A stretch of DNA of 30,522 nucleotides from Bacillus salipaludis (GCF_004358205.1 NZ_SMYO01000029.1:1-30522), one strand, 5' to 3'; shown: positions 7,878-16,715, counted from the first letter of the stretch. Notes: generated from the sequence alone by a model not told the origin. Numbers and translations are program-made.

Positions 7878-8677
7878 TGAGCCGCTTTTTTAAAAAATAT
7901 GGTTCCATTCTTCTCATCCTTGTGATGGTCTTGATCACATTTATTTGTTTTCGAGCAGTTGAACAAAAAGAACCGCTTGCACGGGATGAAAAAAAGGAAA
8001 AGACAGCACTTCCCATCACGGCGAAGCCAAAAAGGAAACCGCTTGTCATCTGCATTGACCCTGGTCACCAGCAAAAAGCTGATTTATCAACTGAAAAAAT
8101 CGGCCCAGGGGCTAACCAGGAAAAACCAAAAGTAACGGGAGGAACTAGGGGGATCACAACCGGTACACCTGAATATAAGCTGACATTAAAGGCTTCTAGA
8201 ATTTTAGGTGCAATCTTAAAAGAAAAAGGTTTTAACGTCGTGTATACACGAACCTCAAACGATGTGAATGTAAGTAATAAAGTAAGGGCTGAAATGGCCA
8301 ATGTGAATAAGGCGGACTTGTTTATTCGCCTTCATGCGGACGGATCAACCAATCGGAGTGTCAGAGGCTTTTCGATTCTAACCCCATCAAGCAAGAATCC
8401 TTATACGAAAACCATCTACAAGGATAGTTTAAAGGCCTCCCAATTGATTGTGGATGAGGTAAAGGAAAATCGGGATGTCAAAGTAAATGGTATTTCCTTT
8501 CGCGACGATTTGTCCGGCACAAATTGGTCTCAAGTCCCAGCGGTCTTAATCGAAATGGGATTCATGACAAACCCAATCGAGGATAAGAATCTTTCGAATG
8601 AAACGTATCTCACTTATTTAATGAAAGATGTTGCTCGTGGGATTGTAGATTTCAGGGAGTCAGTGCGTCGTTCATGA
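7877..8677 (+). CDS. N-acetylmuramoyl-L-alanine amidase (Amidase_3)
   Basis: 266-aa membrane-anchored peptidoglycan amidase that cuts the bond between N-acetylmuramic acid and L-alanine. One N-terminal membrane segment or uncleaved signal (residues about 8-26) is followed by a short charged linker and an Amidase_3 domain from about residue 55. The zinc ligands expected for the family are visible: H64 in IDPGH, E99 in TPEYKL and H153 in RLHADGS. The catalytic Glu is E226 in VLIEMGFMTN. It has no SPOR or other wall-binding domain. The start is GTG 7877, overlapping the upstream TAG by one base, so translation is probably coupled. A terminator follows at 8725-8753. Confidence 0.93.
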   Translation: MSRFFKKYGSILLILVMVLITFICFRAVEQKEPLARDEKKEKTALPITAKPKRKPLVICIDPGHQQKADLSTEKIGPGANQEKPKVTGGTRGITTGTPEYKLTLKASRILGAILKEKGFNVVYTRTSNDVNVSNKVRAEMANVNKADLFIRLHADGSTNRSVRGFSILTPSSKNPYTKTIYKDSLKASQLIVDEVKENRDVKVNGISFRDDLSGTNWSQVPAVLIEMGFMTNPIEDKNLSNETYLTYLMKDVARGIVDFRESVRRS

Positions 8678-8724
8678 CAGTGCCTGGCCCCACATCAATT
8701 ATTAGGGAACGGTAAAGGTTGCAG

Positions 8725-8753
8725 GGAGAAGTGTTATGAGCACTTCTCCTTTT
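8725..8753 (+). terminator. terminator of the YARHG-amidase operon
   Basis: GGAGAAGTG pairs with CACTTCTCC around a 7-base loop, followed by TTTT. It abuts the stop codon of the leftward PucR-type gene. Confidence 0.75.
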
Positions 8754-10857
8754 AAGCTTGTACGAAGCTTCTCAAGTGGCAGGCTAATTGAATTTTTAGG
8801 TTATCTTCTGGATTATTAAAATCAACATTTAATAGTTCTTCGATTCTTTTTAACCGCTTGTAAAGCGTATTTATATGAATATGAAGCTTTTTAGCTGTTT
8901 CGACAGCTGACTTGTTCAATTGAATATAGGTAAGGAGTGTATGTTCTAGTTCATGATGGTTCTTTTCTGACAAAAGCTGAGCTAATGTTTCCTCTAAAAA
9001 ACGTTCAATTTCCTGCGGCTGCTGATGGATAAATAGGCGGTTTACTCCAATGTTTTCATAATGAATAATCCTCTGTTCGCTCCGATTAGCTAAATACGCG
9101 AGTGCTTTTTCTGCTTCATCATAGCTCCTTGAAATATATTCAATTCCTTTATAGGTTGAACCAATACCAACCGATACCTCTAATCCATCCTTACTTTCCC
9201 AAATCCTGATTAGATTTGCGAGTCTTTCCGTTATCTTTGCTTGAGTTGCTGGATGATCAGTAGAGATGAGAAGATTGACTTTATTGTGAAAACCATAGAT
9301 TAACAAATGATGCTCTGGAAAGCCTTTTTTAATAAATGAAACTAAGCGGTGAATATTTGCTTCTAAAAGTTGCAAGTCAGGATATGTTTTTATTTCAAAT
9401 AAGGCAACACATAGATAGGAGGATGGAATGAGTCCAAGATCTTTTGCATGTTCATAGAGCGAGTCGGGATTTGTATTTTTAATGATTGCAGTAAAATATT
9501 CATGAGTTTTCTTGTAGTAAATATCTGTCAACGTATGTTTTTTTACTAATTCTAATGAAAGAATCGCACCTCCTTGTTCAATCGTTACGATATCCATTTT
9601 GCTCAGCGGATTTGTTGCTGCCACAATTAAGCACCCTAAAAAAGCAGTTCCATTATGAATCGGATAAAGATAATAAGAACCATTTTCCGTGCCATGAACT
9701 TCGATATTATGAGGGCCATGATTCGGATGAATTATTTTTCTAATTTCTTCATAATGAAAGAGGTGGAGCTGGCTTTGATGACTGCAAAAAAATTCATCTT
9801 CCGTGCAATCGAAAAAGGAAATGGGCGTTTCTATCATTTTGCTTAATTCCGAAATAATTGTTTTAACGCCTTTATTTTCCAATGAAATTTGTGTTAACGT
9901 TTTATGAACTTGATTGCGTTTGTTTAACAATGCATTTTTTTCTGTCAACTGCTCACTTAGTTCTGTCAGCACAGCAAAATTATTCTTTATCTCAGAAAAA
10001 AGCGCTGCATTTTGGATAGCAATGGCTGCTTGGTCAGCAAAACCTTGTAATAAATCGATATCCCGGTTTGTTAAGCCTCCTTCAGTGAAAAATTGGTGTA
10101 CCATCATGACGCCAATTCGCTTTTCCCCAACGGAAACAGCTACACAAATTCCTCCTTTAAGAAAATGCTGATCGGAAGAAGCCATAATATGTTGGAAATT
10201 TTCCTCCGTAATCTTTTCTTCGCTCATTGAAGCCAAGATTTCTTTTCGAGAATGGTAAATTCTCGTCTTTCCATCTAGATAGGTCATTCCCGTTATCGAC
10301 TCACCACTTTTGGGTTGGAAGTGGTTAATGTGTTCATTGAAACCAACAGCTGCCTTTATAACCAGTCGTTCCCGCTCCTCATCAAATAGCTGTAAATATC
10401 CTGCATCTGATGCGGGGATCACCTTGATGGCATTTCGAACGATATTCGTTAGCACCTCATCCGTATTAATGGATGAATTGATTGATCTTGTTATTTCCAT
10501 CACCATTTTCCATTCGCGATCTCGCTTTTGAATCAACTCCTGACTGTATAAAGGATAAAAATAATAGTGAAGCTGTTTGAGTGTTTCGTCAGGTAGAATC
10601 AAATTTTCTTTAAACATGCAAAGACAGATATAAAACTCTTCCGGATATAAAAAATGGAGGAAGGTCTTCCCGTTTTGACTGTTTATCGAATAGGTTTTAA
10701 ATGGTTTGCAAAGGGAAAAAAATGGCGGTAAAAGAGGAATCTCGCTGCCGTTACTATAAATATGTTTTTGATCATGCTGTTGACCTGCCCAAATTTGAAA
10801 AGGGGTTTTATTTATTACATGATCTAAAAAGGATAGAGCTGGCTTTATCACTTCCAT
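8752..10857 (-). CDS. GAF-domain PucR/CdaR-type transcriptional regulator
   Basis: 701-aa regulator in three parts. The N-terminal 110 residues are not recognised. A GAF sensor domain (about residues 125-290, from NTDEVLTNIVRNAIKVIPA to DLLQGFADQAAIAIQNAAL) is followed by a possible signalling helix and a second unclear sensory region. The C terminus has a GGDEF-like CdaR segment (SVGIGSTYKGIEYISRSYDEA) and the PucR helix-turn-helix (SAVETAKKLHIHINTLYKRL). PucR-family proteins usually control purine, amino-acid or sugar-acid use. I chose ATG 10857 because GGAGGT lies 5 bases upstream; a start at 10881 has none. It diverges from the amidohydrolase-DUF3311-symporter genes, which it probably regulates. 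The ligand is unknown. Confidence 0.85.
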   Translation of the reverse strand: MEVIKPALSFLDHVINKTPFQIWAGQQHDQKHIYSNGSEIPLLPPFFSLCKPFKTYSINSQNGKTFLHFLYPEEFYICLCMFKENLILPDETLKQLHYYFYPLYSQELIQKRDREWKMVMEITRSINSSINTDEVLTNIVRNAIKVIPASDAGYLQLFDEERERLVIKAAVGFNEHINHFQPKSGESITGMTYLDGKTRIYHSRKEILASMSEEKITEENFQHIMASSDQHFLKGGICVAVSVGEKRIGVMMVHQFFTEGGLTNRDIDLLQGFADQAAIAIQNAALFSEIKNNFAVLTELSEQLTEKNALLNKRNQVHKTLTQISLENKGVKTIISELSKMIETPISFFDCTEDEFFCSHQSQLHLFHYEEIRKIIHPNHGPHNIEVHGTENGSYYLYPIHNGTAFLGCLIVAATNPLSKMDIVTIEQGGAILSLELVKKHTLTDIYYKKTHEYFTAIIKNTNPDSLYEHAKDLGLIPSSYLCVALFEIKTYPDLQLLEANIHRLVSFIKKGFPEHHLLIYGFHNKVNLLISTDHPATQAKITERLANLIRIWESKDGLEVSVGIGSTYKGIEYISRSYDEAEKALAYLANRSEQRIIHYENIGVNRLFIHQQPQEIERFLEETLAQLLSEKNHHELEHTLLTYIQLNKSAVETAKKLHIHINTLYKRLKRIEELLNVDFNNPEDNLKIQLACHLRSFVQA

Positions 10858-10915
10858 AGGAACCTCCCGGTGTAAATACATACATAATATTGAGGATAAT
10901 CGGTAAATACCTACA

Positions 10916-10930
10916 TTGAAAACGCTTTAA
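10916..10930 (+). promoter_or_regulatory. cre-like box (CcpA site), one mismatch
   Basis: TTGAAAACGCTTTAA matches the CcpA consensus WTGNAANCGNWNNCW except for A instead of C at position 14. It overlaps the -35 of the promoter for the amidohydrolase, so CcpA binding would be expected to repress it. Confidence 0.7.
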
Positions 10931-10944
10931 AATCATTTTATACT
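10916..10944 (+). promoter_or_regulatory. sigma-A promoter of the amidohydrolase operon
   Basis: TTGAAA (10916-10921), a 17-base spacer and TATACT (10939-10944) give a good housekeeping promoter 65 bases before ATG 11010. The cre-like box covers the -35 and the first spacer bases. Confidence 0.7.
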
Positions 10945-11009
10945 TTTTATAATATTTTGAAAAGTATGAGGATTATTCGGTGTGTAGTCTACTAAAAGGA
11001 GGTTTACTT

Positions 11010-12224
11010 ATGCAAGAACAGCTTTTTAATAAACTGGAAAAACTTTATTCAGAAATGGTCGATATTCGAAGGGATCTTCATATGAATCCCGAGCTGTCGT
11101 TCCAAGAGGTGAATACACCGAAGAAAGTAGCCGCTTTTTTAACCAACTTAGGCTTGGAAGTGAAAACAGGAGTGGGCGGAAGAGGTGTTACGGGATTGCT
11201 CCGAGGGGGTAAGCCAGGGAAAACCGTCGCATTACGGGCTGATTTCGATGCCTTGCCGATTCAAGACGAAAAAGATGTTGAATACAAATCCAAGGTCCCT
11301 GGCGTGATGCATGCATGTGGACATGATCTCCATACTGCCGCATTACTTGGTGTTGCCAAGGTGTTAAGTGAAGTGAGAGACGAATTGGAAGGAAATATTG
11401 TGTTCATTCATCAGTTTGCTGAGGAAGTTATCCCTGGCGGAGCAAAATCAATGGTTGAGGACGGTTGTTTAGAGGGAGTAGATGTGATTTTTGGAGCACA
11501 CGTTTCTTCCATGCATCCCTATGGAATCATTGGCATTAAAGAAGGCTACATCTGTGCTTGTGGGGATACATTTGAAATTGAGATTCAAGGCAGAGGTGGT
11601 CATGGTGCAACACCTCATTTAACAGTTGACCCCGTTGTGACTGGAAGTCAGCTTGTGATGAATTTGCAGCAAATAGTCAGCAGGCGGGTTGATCCTATTA
11701 AAACGGCTGTTATTACAGTCGGTGCCTTTAATAGTGGCAGCGGGTTTAATGTAATCCCAGATAAAGCAAGAATTATCGGAACTGTTCGGACGTTTGATGA
11801 AGAGGTAAGGGATTTGATTGAGGAACAAATGGGACAAGTTGTCGAATCCACATGCAAAGGGGCAAGTGCGGTTTCCAACTTTACATACACTCGAGGCTAC
11901 CCAGCTGTCTGGAACCATCCAGAGGAAACAAAAAGAATGGAAAAATTGGCGACATCCTTGTTTGGAGAAGACAAAGTCCAACATATTGAAGCGATGATGG
12001 GGATGGAAGACTTTGCTTATTATGTAAAGGAAGTTCCAGGAACTTTCGTGTGGGTCGGCGCCGCTAACCCTGAAATCAATGCTATTTACCCGCATCACCA
12101 TCCAAAGTTTGATGTGGATGAGCGGTCCATGATTTTGATTGGGAAACTATTTATCAGTGCTGTTTTTGATTATCTATCAGAACATTCTCGAGCAAAATCA
12201 GGCTTCATCATGCAAGAAAGCTAG
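11010..12224 (+). CDS. M20 family amidohydrolase/peptidase
   Basis: 404-aa cytoplasmic metallohydrolase of the M20D type (hippurate/N-acyl-amino-acid amidohydrolase group), which splits N-acylated amino acids or similar amides. Family motifs are in order: the first metal site HACGHDLHTAALLG (near residue 100), HQFAEEVIPGGAKSM (near 135), the dimerisation-domain GRGGHGATPH (near 195), and the C-terminal GMEDFAYYVKEVPGTF with the last ligand region HHHPKFDVDE. The substrate cannot be read from sequence. ATG 11010 has AGGAGG 7 bases upstream; the longer 10980 start has no site. It precedes the DUF3311/symporter pair, so imported substrate is probably hydrolysed here. The upstream cre box suggests carbon-catabolite control. 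Confidence 0.9.
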   Translation: MQEQLFNKLEKLYSEMVDIRRDLHMNPELSFQEVNTPKKVAAFLTNLGLEVKTGVGGRGVTGLLRGGKPGKTVALRADFDALPIQDEKDVEYKSKVPGVMHACGHDLHTAALLGVAKVLSEVRDELEGNIVFIHQFAEEVIPGGAKSMVEDGCLEGVDVIFGAHVSSMHPYGIIGIKEGYICACGDTFEIEIQGRGGHGATPHLTVDPVVTGSQLVMNLQQIVSRRVDPIKTAVITVGAFNSGSGFNVIPDKARIIGTVRTFDEEVRDLIEEQMGQVVESTCKGASAVSNFTYTRGYPAVWNHPEETKRMEKLATSLFGEDKVQHIEAMMGMEDFAYYVKEVPGTFVWVGAANPEINAIYPHHHPKFDVDERSMILIGKLFISAVFDYLSEHSRAKSGFIMQES

Positions 12225-12230
12225 AATGAT

Positions 12231-12245
12231 TTGTAAGCGTATCCA
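12231..12245 (+). promoter_or_regulatory. cre box (CcpA site), full consensus match
   Basis: TTGTAAGCGTATCCA matches WTGNAANCGNWNNCW at every defined position. It lies between the amidohydrolase stop and the DUF3311 start, so it could block read-through or an internal promoter for the transporter genes. Confidence 0.7.
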
Positions 12246-12292
12246 CTAGGTTTAAGATGTGTCATTCAACTTTTAATTAAGGGGGAAAACTG

Positions 12293-12496
12293 ATGAAACG
12301 AGTGATTGCGTTACTTTCCTTACTACCGTTTCTAGGTATGCTAGGATGTTTGCCATTTGTTAACAAAGTAGAACCGTATATTTTAGGATTACCATTTGTG
12401 TTTTTTTGGGTGATTGTGTGGGTTATTTTGACATCTGTCCTATTGGCAATCGTTTATAAACTGGACCCTGCAAACAAGGAAGGGGATATTGTATGA
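12293..12496 (+). CDS. DUF3311 small membrane protein
   Basis: 67-aa protein with two membrane segments (about residues 5-25 and 33-56) and the proline-bounded PYILGLPFVFFWVIVWV typical of DUF3311. In Bacillus such genes sit directly before a sodium:solute symporter gene (the YhjC-YhjB pair of B. subtilis), and here its TGA overlaps the symporter ATG by four bases. It is probably an accessory subunit of that transporter; this is inferred from gene pairing. AGGGGG ribosome site upstream. Confidence 0.88.
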   Translation: MKRVIALLSLLPFLGMLGCLPFVNKVEPYILGLPFVFFWVIVWVILTSVLLAIVYKLDPANKEGDIV

Positions 12497-13980
12497 ATTC
12501 AGCCCTTTTAGTTATTTTGGGTTTTTTACTCTTTTCACTTTATTTAGGGATCAAAGCGAAAAAAGGCAAGGATATGAGCCTTGAGCAGTGGACAGTCGGA
12601 GGACGAGGCTTCGGTGCAATCTTTGTCTTTCTTTTAATGGCGGGTGAAGCTTTTACTACCTTTACATTCCTGGGTGCGAGCTCTTGGGCCTACGGAAAAG
12701 GCGGACCAGCCCTTTATATCCTCGCTTATTTAAGTCTTTCTTATGTCTTAATTTATTGGATGTTTCCGGCCATCTGGAAATACGCAAAGGAACAGAATCT
12801 TGTTTCCCAATCGGATTTCTTTGTTACAAAGTTTAAAAGTAAATATCTAGGGGTACTCGTAGCCTTTATTGGTGTCATATCCATGATTCCTTACATTGTT
12901 CTTCAATTAAAAGGATTAGGAATCATTGTTTCGGAAGCTTCTTATGGATCGATATCTCCCACCGCTGCAGTTTGGATTGGTGCTATTTCCGTAACGATTT
13001 ATGTCATGATCTCTGGTATTCACGGCTCGGCATGGACCGCTGTCATTAAGGATATTTTAATCTTTGCGATTGTAGCCTTTATCGGGATTTATATTCCTTT
13101 CCATTACTATGGAGGAATAAAACCGATGTTTGAATCGATTCATGCAGCTAATCCTGGATTTTTAACAATTCCTGATAAAGGATTAAGTGTATCATGGCTC
13201 ATCTCTACTGTTATCATGACCGTGTTAGGGTCAGCCATGTGGCCTCATTTGTTCGTATCGGCCTACTCGGCAAAGAGTGCAAAAGCAGTTCGAAAAAACG
13301 CCATTTTTACGCCTTTATATGTTATCATGCTGCTTTTTGTCTTTTTCGTCGGTTTTGCGGCTATCGGTCAAGTCCCAGGTTTAGAAGGGGCAGCAACGGA
13401 TCTTGCCTTGCTCCGAATTTCAATTCAAACATTTGATCCGTGGTTTGTCGGGGTAATCGGAGCAGCAGGATTATTAACCGCTTTAGTCCCCGGTTCGATG
13501 TTATTAATGGTTTCATCGAGTTCATTAGCTAAGAATGTTTATAAAGTTATCGTGCCAGCAGCAACAGATAAACAGGTTTCCATCATTGCAAAATCCCTAG
13601 TACCTGTAATCGCGCTTATTTCCGTTTATTTTACTTTAAATGGGGGAGATGGGATTGTAACGTTGCTTTTAATGGCGTATAGTTTTGTGACCCAATTATT
13701 CCCGGCGGTTCTCGCAAGCTTAATGAAGAGTAATTTTGTTACGAAGCAAGGTGCTGCGGGCGGAATGATTACGGGAATGATTGTCGTAGGGTATGTTACG
13801 ATTACCGGGGCATCGATTGGCACGCTTTTCCCAATTTTGCCGCAATCGGTGCAAGAATTAAACACCGGGATTATCGCTCTCATTGTAAATGTTTCTACTA
13901 TGATTATTGTAAGTCTTGTTACAAGAAGCAAAGTCGTTCAATCAACTGTAAAAGAACAAGTTCAATCTGTTTCATCTTGA
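12493..13980 (+). CDS. sodium:solute symporter family transporter
   Basis: 495-aa SSS-family permease with about 13 hydrophobic segments. The family's early WTVGGRGFGAIFVFLLMAGE and the TM4-6 region with GLGIIVSEAS and GSAWTAVIKDILIF are visible. It should take up a small organic solute with sodium. The solute is unknown, but the adjacent amidohydrolase suggests an acylated amino acid, a peptide-like compound or another carboxylate. Closest named relative by eye is the B. subtilis YhjB type rather than PutP or PanF. Four-base overlap with DUF3311. Terminator follows at 14060-14089. Confidence 0.9.
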   Translation: MNSALLVILGFLLFSLYLGIKAKKGKDMSLEQWTVGGRGFGAIFVFLLMAGEAFTTFTFLGASSWAYGKGGPALYILAYLSLSYVLIYWMFPAIWKYAKEQNLVSQSDFFVTKFKSKYLGVLVAFIGVISMIPYIVLQLKGLGIIVSEASYGSISPTAAVWIGAISVTIYVMISGIHGSAWTAVIKDILIFAIVAFIGIYIPFHYYGGIKPMFESIHAANPGFLTIPDKGLSVSWLISTVIMTVLGSAMWPHLFVSAYSAKSAKAVRKNAIFTPLYVIMLLFVFFVGFAAIGQVPGLEGAATDLALLRISIQTFDPWFVGVIGAAGLLTALVPGSMLLMVSSSSLAKNVYKVIVPAATDKQVSIIAKSLVPVIALISVYFTLNGGDGIVTLLLMAYSFVTQLFPAVLASLMKSNFVTKQGAAGGMITGMIVVGYVTITGASIGTLFPILPQSVQELNTGIIALIVNVSTMIIVSLVTRSKVVQSTVKEQVQSVSS

Positions 13981-14396
13981 ATAAACCAATTCCGTATGAA
14001 AAATTACTCATCGGTACGAAATTTAGCTTAGTGAATCGGTGCGACGCTCAATGAATAAGCAGGAGGTGAAAAATCACCTTCTGGTTTTTCATTTCTCAAT
14101 CTATTTCTCTCTGAGAAAAAAAGATGGTAGGTAAATTCTATTAAAAAGAAGTGTGAATTTTTCCCCATTTTTTCCCCCTTTTGAATAGGTTTATCTTAAC
14201 TAGACAATAAAATCCAGGTTAAGTAGACTTAAAACTACATCATGTTTAATGGCAAAAGAGTCATTCTAGAAACTTTACTTGGACCTCCTAATCTACTAAA
14301 CACCAAAAAGAGACGGGAAATTTAAATTAGATAAAAGATTTATCATGCAATCCTAGTGAGGAAATTCAACTAAATTTAGATATAGGAGGAATCATC
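13981..14396. other. 416-bp gap before ftsZ
   Basis: Apart from the symporter terminator the gap has no gene or clear RNA. It must hold the promoter of the ftsZ gene; TTGAAT at 14181-14186 with GACAAT 16 bases on is only a weak candidate. Confidence 0.4.
14060..14089 (+). terminator. terminator of the symporter operon
   Basis: CAGGAGGTGA pairs with TCACCTTCTG (one G-U) around a 4-base loop, followed by GTTTTT. Note that the stem contains an AGGAGGT sequence that is not used as a ribosome site. Confidence 0.75.
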
Positions 14397-15785
14397 ATGT
14401 TAGAATTTGATGCCGATTTCGACCAATTCGCTACGATCAAAGTCATTGGTGTTGGCGGCGGGGGAAACAACGCCGTGAACCGAATGATCGAAGCTGGGGT
14501 GGAGGGTGTAGAATTTATTGCTGTTAATACCGATGCACAGGCTCTTAATCAATCAAAAGCCGAGATTACAATGCAAATCGGCGGAGCCTTGACAAGAGGT
14601 TTAGGAGCTGGTGCAAATCCGGAAATAGGAAGAAAGGCCGCCGAAGAAAGCAAACAGCAGCTCGAAGAGGTTTTAGCAGGCGCAGACATGGTTTTCGTTA
14701 CAGCTGGAATGGGCGGCGGAACTGGTACAGGGGCAGCTCCGGCGATTGCGAAAATTGCCCGTAAGCTTGGCGCTTTGACCATTGGGGTTGTTACCCGTCC
14801 GTTTAAATTTGAAGGTCTAAAACGTGCAAAAAACGCTGAAATTGGAATTAACGCCATCGGGGAAGCGGTGGATACCCTAATTATTATTCCCAATGACCGG
14901 TTATTGGAGATTGTAGATAAAAAGACCCCCATGGTGGAAGCTTTCCGTGAAGCGGATAATGTCCTCAGACAGGGGGTTCAAGGGATTTCCGATTTAATTG
15001 CTGTGCCTGGTTTAATCAACCTGGATTTTGCTGATGTGAAAACGGTCATGTCTCATAAAGGTACTGCCCTAATGGGAATCGGTATTGCCACTGGGAGTAA
15101 TCGTGCGGCTGAAGCTGCTCGGAAAGCATTAAACAGTCCGCTGCTGGAAACCTCCATCAATGGAGCGCAAGGTGTGATCATGAATATAACGGGCGGCAAT
15201 AATTTAAGTCTTTTTGAAGTACAGGAAGCAGCCGATATTGTCGCTGATGCTTCTCACGAGGAATTAAATATGATTTTTGGGTCGGTTATTAATGAAAACT
15301 TACAAGATGAAATCATTGTAACCGTCATTGCTACTGGATTCAATGAGGAAGAGGAAACCGTTGTAGAAACGCCTTCCCAGCCTTCCGTGGAAGAAATATC
15401 TGATACATATCAAAGGGAAAATCGGTTACCGCGCAGGCCGCGCGAGCCGAGATACCGAAGTGAACCCGTTCAAGAGTATGACCGATACTCTGAACCTTCA
15501 AGGGGAGAGTATGACCGATACTCCGAACCTTCGAGGGAAGAGTATGACCGATACTCCGAACCTTCAAAGGGAGAGTATGACCGATACTCCAAACCTTCGA
15601 GGGAAGAGTATGACCGATACTCCGAACCTTCGAGGAGAGAGTATGACCGGTACCCTGAACCTCCGAAGGAAAATCATGATCGGTACTCCGAACCGCCAAA
15701 AGTAAATTATGACCGATACAACGAACAGGCAAAAGACCCTTTGGATATTCCGTCGTTTCTGCGTAATCGAAGGAGACGAACTTGA
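14397..15785 (+). CDS. ftsZ: FtsZ with an expanded repeat-containing linker
   Basis: 462-aa tubulin-like GTPase of the division Z-ring. All core motifs are intact: [25 protein letters not shown], the GTP loop [20 protein letters not shown], and the catalytic T7 loop NLDFADVKT. The C-terminal peptide [14 protein letters not shown] that binds FtsA/SepF/ZapA-type partners is also intact. Bacillus subtilis FtsZ is about 382 aa; the excess lies in the linker, which holds eight 11-residue repeats (codons 360-447, consensus [11 protein letters not shown]). K137 replaces the Thr of RPFTFEG in B. subtilis FtsZ, and the following stretch [13 protein letters not shown] also differs. AGGAGG precedes ATG 14397. 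No ftsA, murB or sporulation genes flank it, so it is either a second FtsZ or a relocated one. A terminator follows. Confidence 0.93.
   Translation: MLEFDADFDQFATIKVIGVGGGGNNAVNRMIEAGVEGVEFIAVNTDAQALNQSKAEITMQIGGALTRGLGAGANPEIGRKAAEESKQQLEEVLAGADMVFVTAGMGGGTGTGAAPAIAKIARKLGALTIGVVTRPFKFEGLKRAKNAEIGINAIGEAVDTLIIIPNDRLLEIVDKKTPMVEAFREADNVLRQGVQGISDLIAVPGLINLDFADVKTVMSHKGTALMGIGIATGSNRAAEAARKALNSPLLETSINGAQGVIMNITGGNNLSLFEVQEAADIVADASHEELNMIFGSVINENLQDEIIVTVIATGFNEEEETVVETPSQPSVEEISDTYQRENRLPRRPREPRYRSEPVQEYDRYSEPSRGEYDRYSEPSREEYDRYSEPSKGEYDRYSKPSREEYDRYSEPSRREYDRYPEPPKENHDRYSEPPKVNYDRYNEQAKDPLDIPSFLRNRRRRT
15474..15737 (+). repeat. eight 33-bp tandem repeats in ftsZ
   Basis: Units begin at 15474, 15507, 15540, 15573, 15606, 15639, 15672 and 15705. 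The first five differ at only a few bases (core GAGTATGACCGATACTC), and the last three are progressively diverged ([33 protein letters not shown]). This gradient suggests recent expansion at the 5' end. Length 33 keeps the reading frame whatever the copy number. Confidence 0.95.
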
Positions 15786-15832
15786 TTCATTTAGGAAGTC
15801 AGAAAGGGAATTCAGATTGATTCATTCAAAAA

Positions 15833-15854
15833 ACGCTCAGATGAGCGTTTTTTT
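15833..15854. terminator. terminator between ftsZ and the LuxR-type gene
   Basis: ACGCTCA pairs with TGAGCGT around a 2-base loop (longer with A/T pairs), followed by seven Ts. A-run on the left makes it usable from both sides; it serves convergent ftsZ and the leftward regulator. Confidence 0.75.
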
Positions 15855-15888
15855 GTTTTGATATTTTTTATAGAAGATGATGTGCCAG

Positions 15889-16635
15889 TCACTTTGTATT
15901 TATTTTATAGCACAAACTTGTTCGGTTTGAGACATCAAACTTTTTATAGATACTTTGCAAATGTTTTTTTACGGTATTGACACTTATGAATAGTTCATTG
16001 GCCAAATCGACATTTGTAAAACCTTTTTGAACTAGATTTAATACTTCCTTTTCTTTCAACGTTAACTCATGAAAACTGTCATTGATGTTATTTTTAGTTG
16101 ATTCATATGGTATTAAAGGAGATTGGAGGACCTTTTGTGTTAAGAATCTAGAAATCATCTCCATCGACATCAATTCCAAGGAACTAAAGGGATGATCCTT
16201 TTTTGATCGTACAAAATCTATCAGTCCTATAATCTTATTTTCATTATAAAGTACTAATCCAACATCATAATAAAACCCGTATTTTTTCATGAAATTATTA
16301 TAGAATTCGCTTTTTTCATAGCCTTGTGGAGGGAAGAGTTCAAGATTACTGATAACCCTTTGTTTATGTATTCTATGTATCATTTTTTGTGGAATTAAAA
16401 CGTCAAAATGATAATGATTCTCTAGATAGTCATCCATGACATGCTTATCTATATTTAGCATGACAGGATCGATAAAGTTTTCATTCTCGTCACTTAACCA
16501 AAAATTAGATTGATGAAAACCAAATAATCGGTCAAATGCAAGCAGCACTTGTTTTCGAAAATCCGGTTCGGTACCTGTTACTTCATCCATGAAGGTTAGA
16601 ATTTTTTGATACATACCACTGGGTAAAAATTCCAT
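15889..16635 (-). CDS. LuxR-type helix-turn-helix regulator
   Basis: 248-aa transcription factor. The C-terminal 60 residues are a LuxR/GerE-type DNA-binding domain: LTLKEKEVLNLVQKGFTN, DLANELFISVNTVKKHLQSI, then KFDVSNRTSL. The N-terminal ~180 residues look like a GAF/PAS-like sensor (FRKQVLLAFDRLFGFHQSNF, VGLVLYNENKIIGLIDFVR). There is no receiver-domain aspartate pattern, so it is not an ordinary response regulator. Start ATG 16635 is chosen because a TATAAT sequence lies upstream within the longer open frame; a GTG at 16701 would add 22 residues but has no ribosome site. It diverges from the aldehyde dehydrogenase, which it may control. Ligand unknown. Confidence 0.8.
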   Translation of the reverse strand: MEFLPSGMYQKILTFMDEVTGTEPDFRKQVLLAFDRLFGFHQSNFWLSDENENFIDPVMLNIDKHVMDDYLENHYHFDVLIPQKMIHRIHKQRVISNLELFPPQGYEKSEFYNNFMKKYGFYYDVGLVLYNENKIIGLIDFVRSKKDHPFSSLELMSMEMISRFLTQKVLQSPLIPYESTKNNINDSFHELTLKEKEVLNLVQKGFTNVDLANELFISVNTVKKHLQSIYKKFDVSNRTSLCYKINTK

Positions 16636-16715
16636 ATAGTCATCACCGATTTTATTTTTGATTATAACATATTCATCATACTTAACTGAATAGTCTGTCA
16701 CATTATTTTAAATAA

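Noticed and set aside
15340..15732. Alternative frames over the ftsZ repeats on both strands
   Set aside because: They are open because a 33-bp repeat without stops is open wherever one unit is; the true frame continues FtsZ through to its conserved C-terminal peptide.
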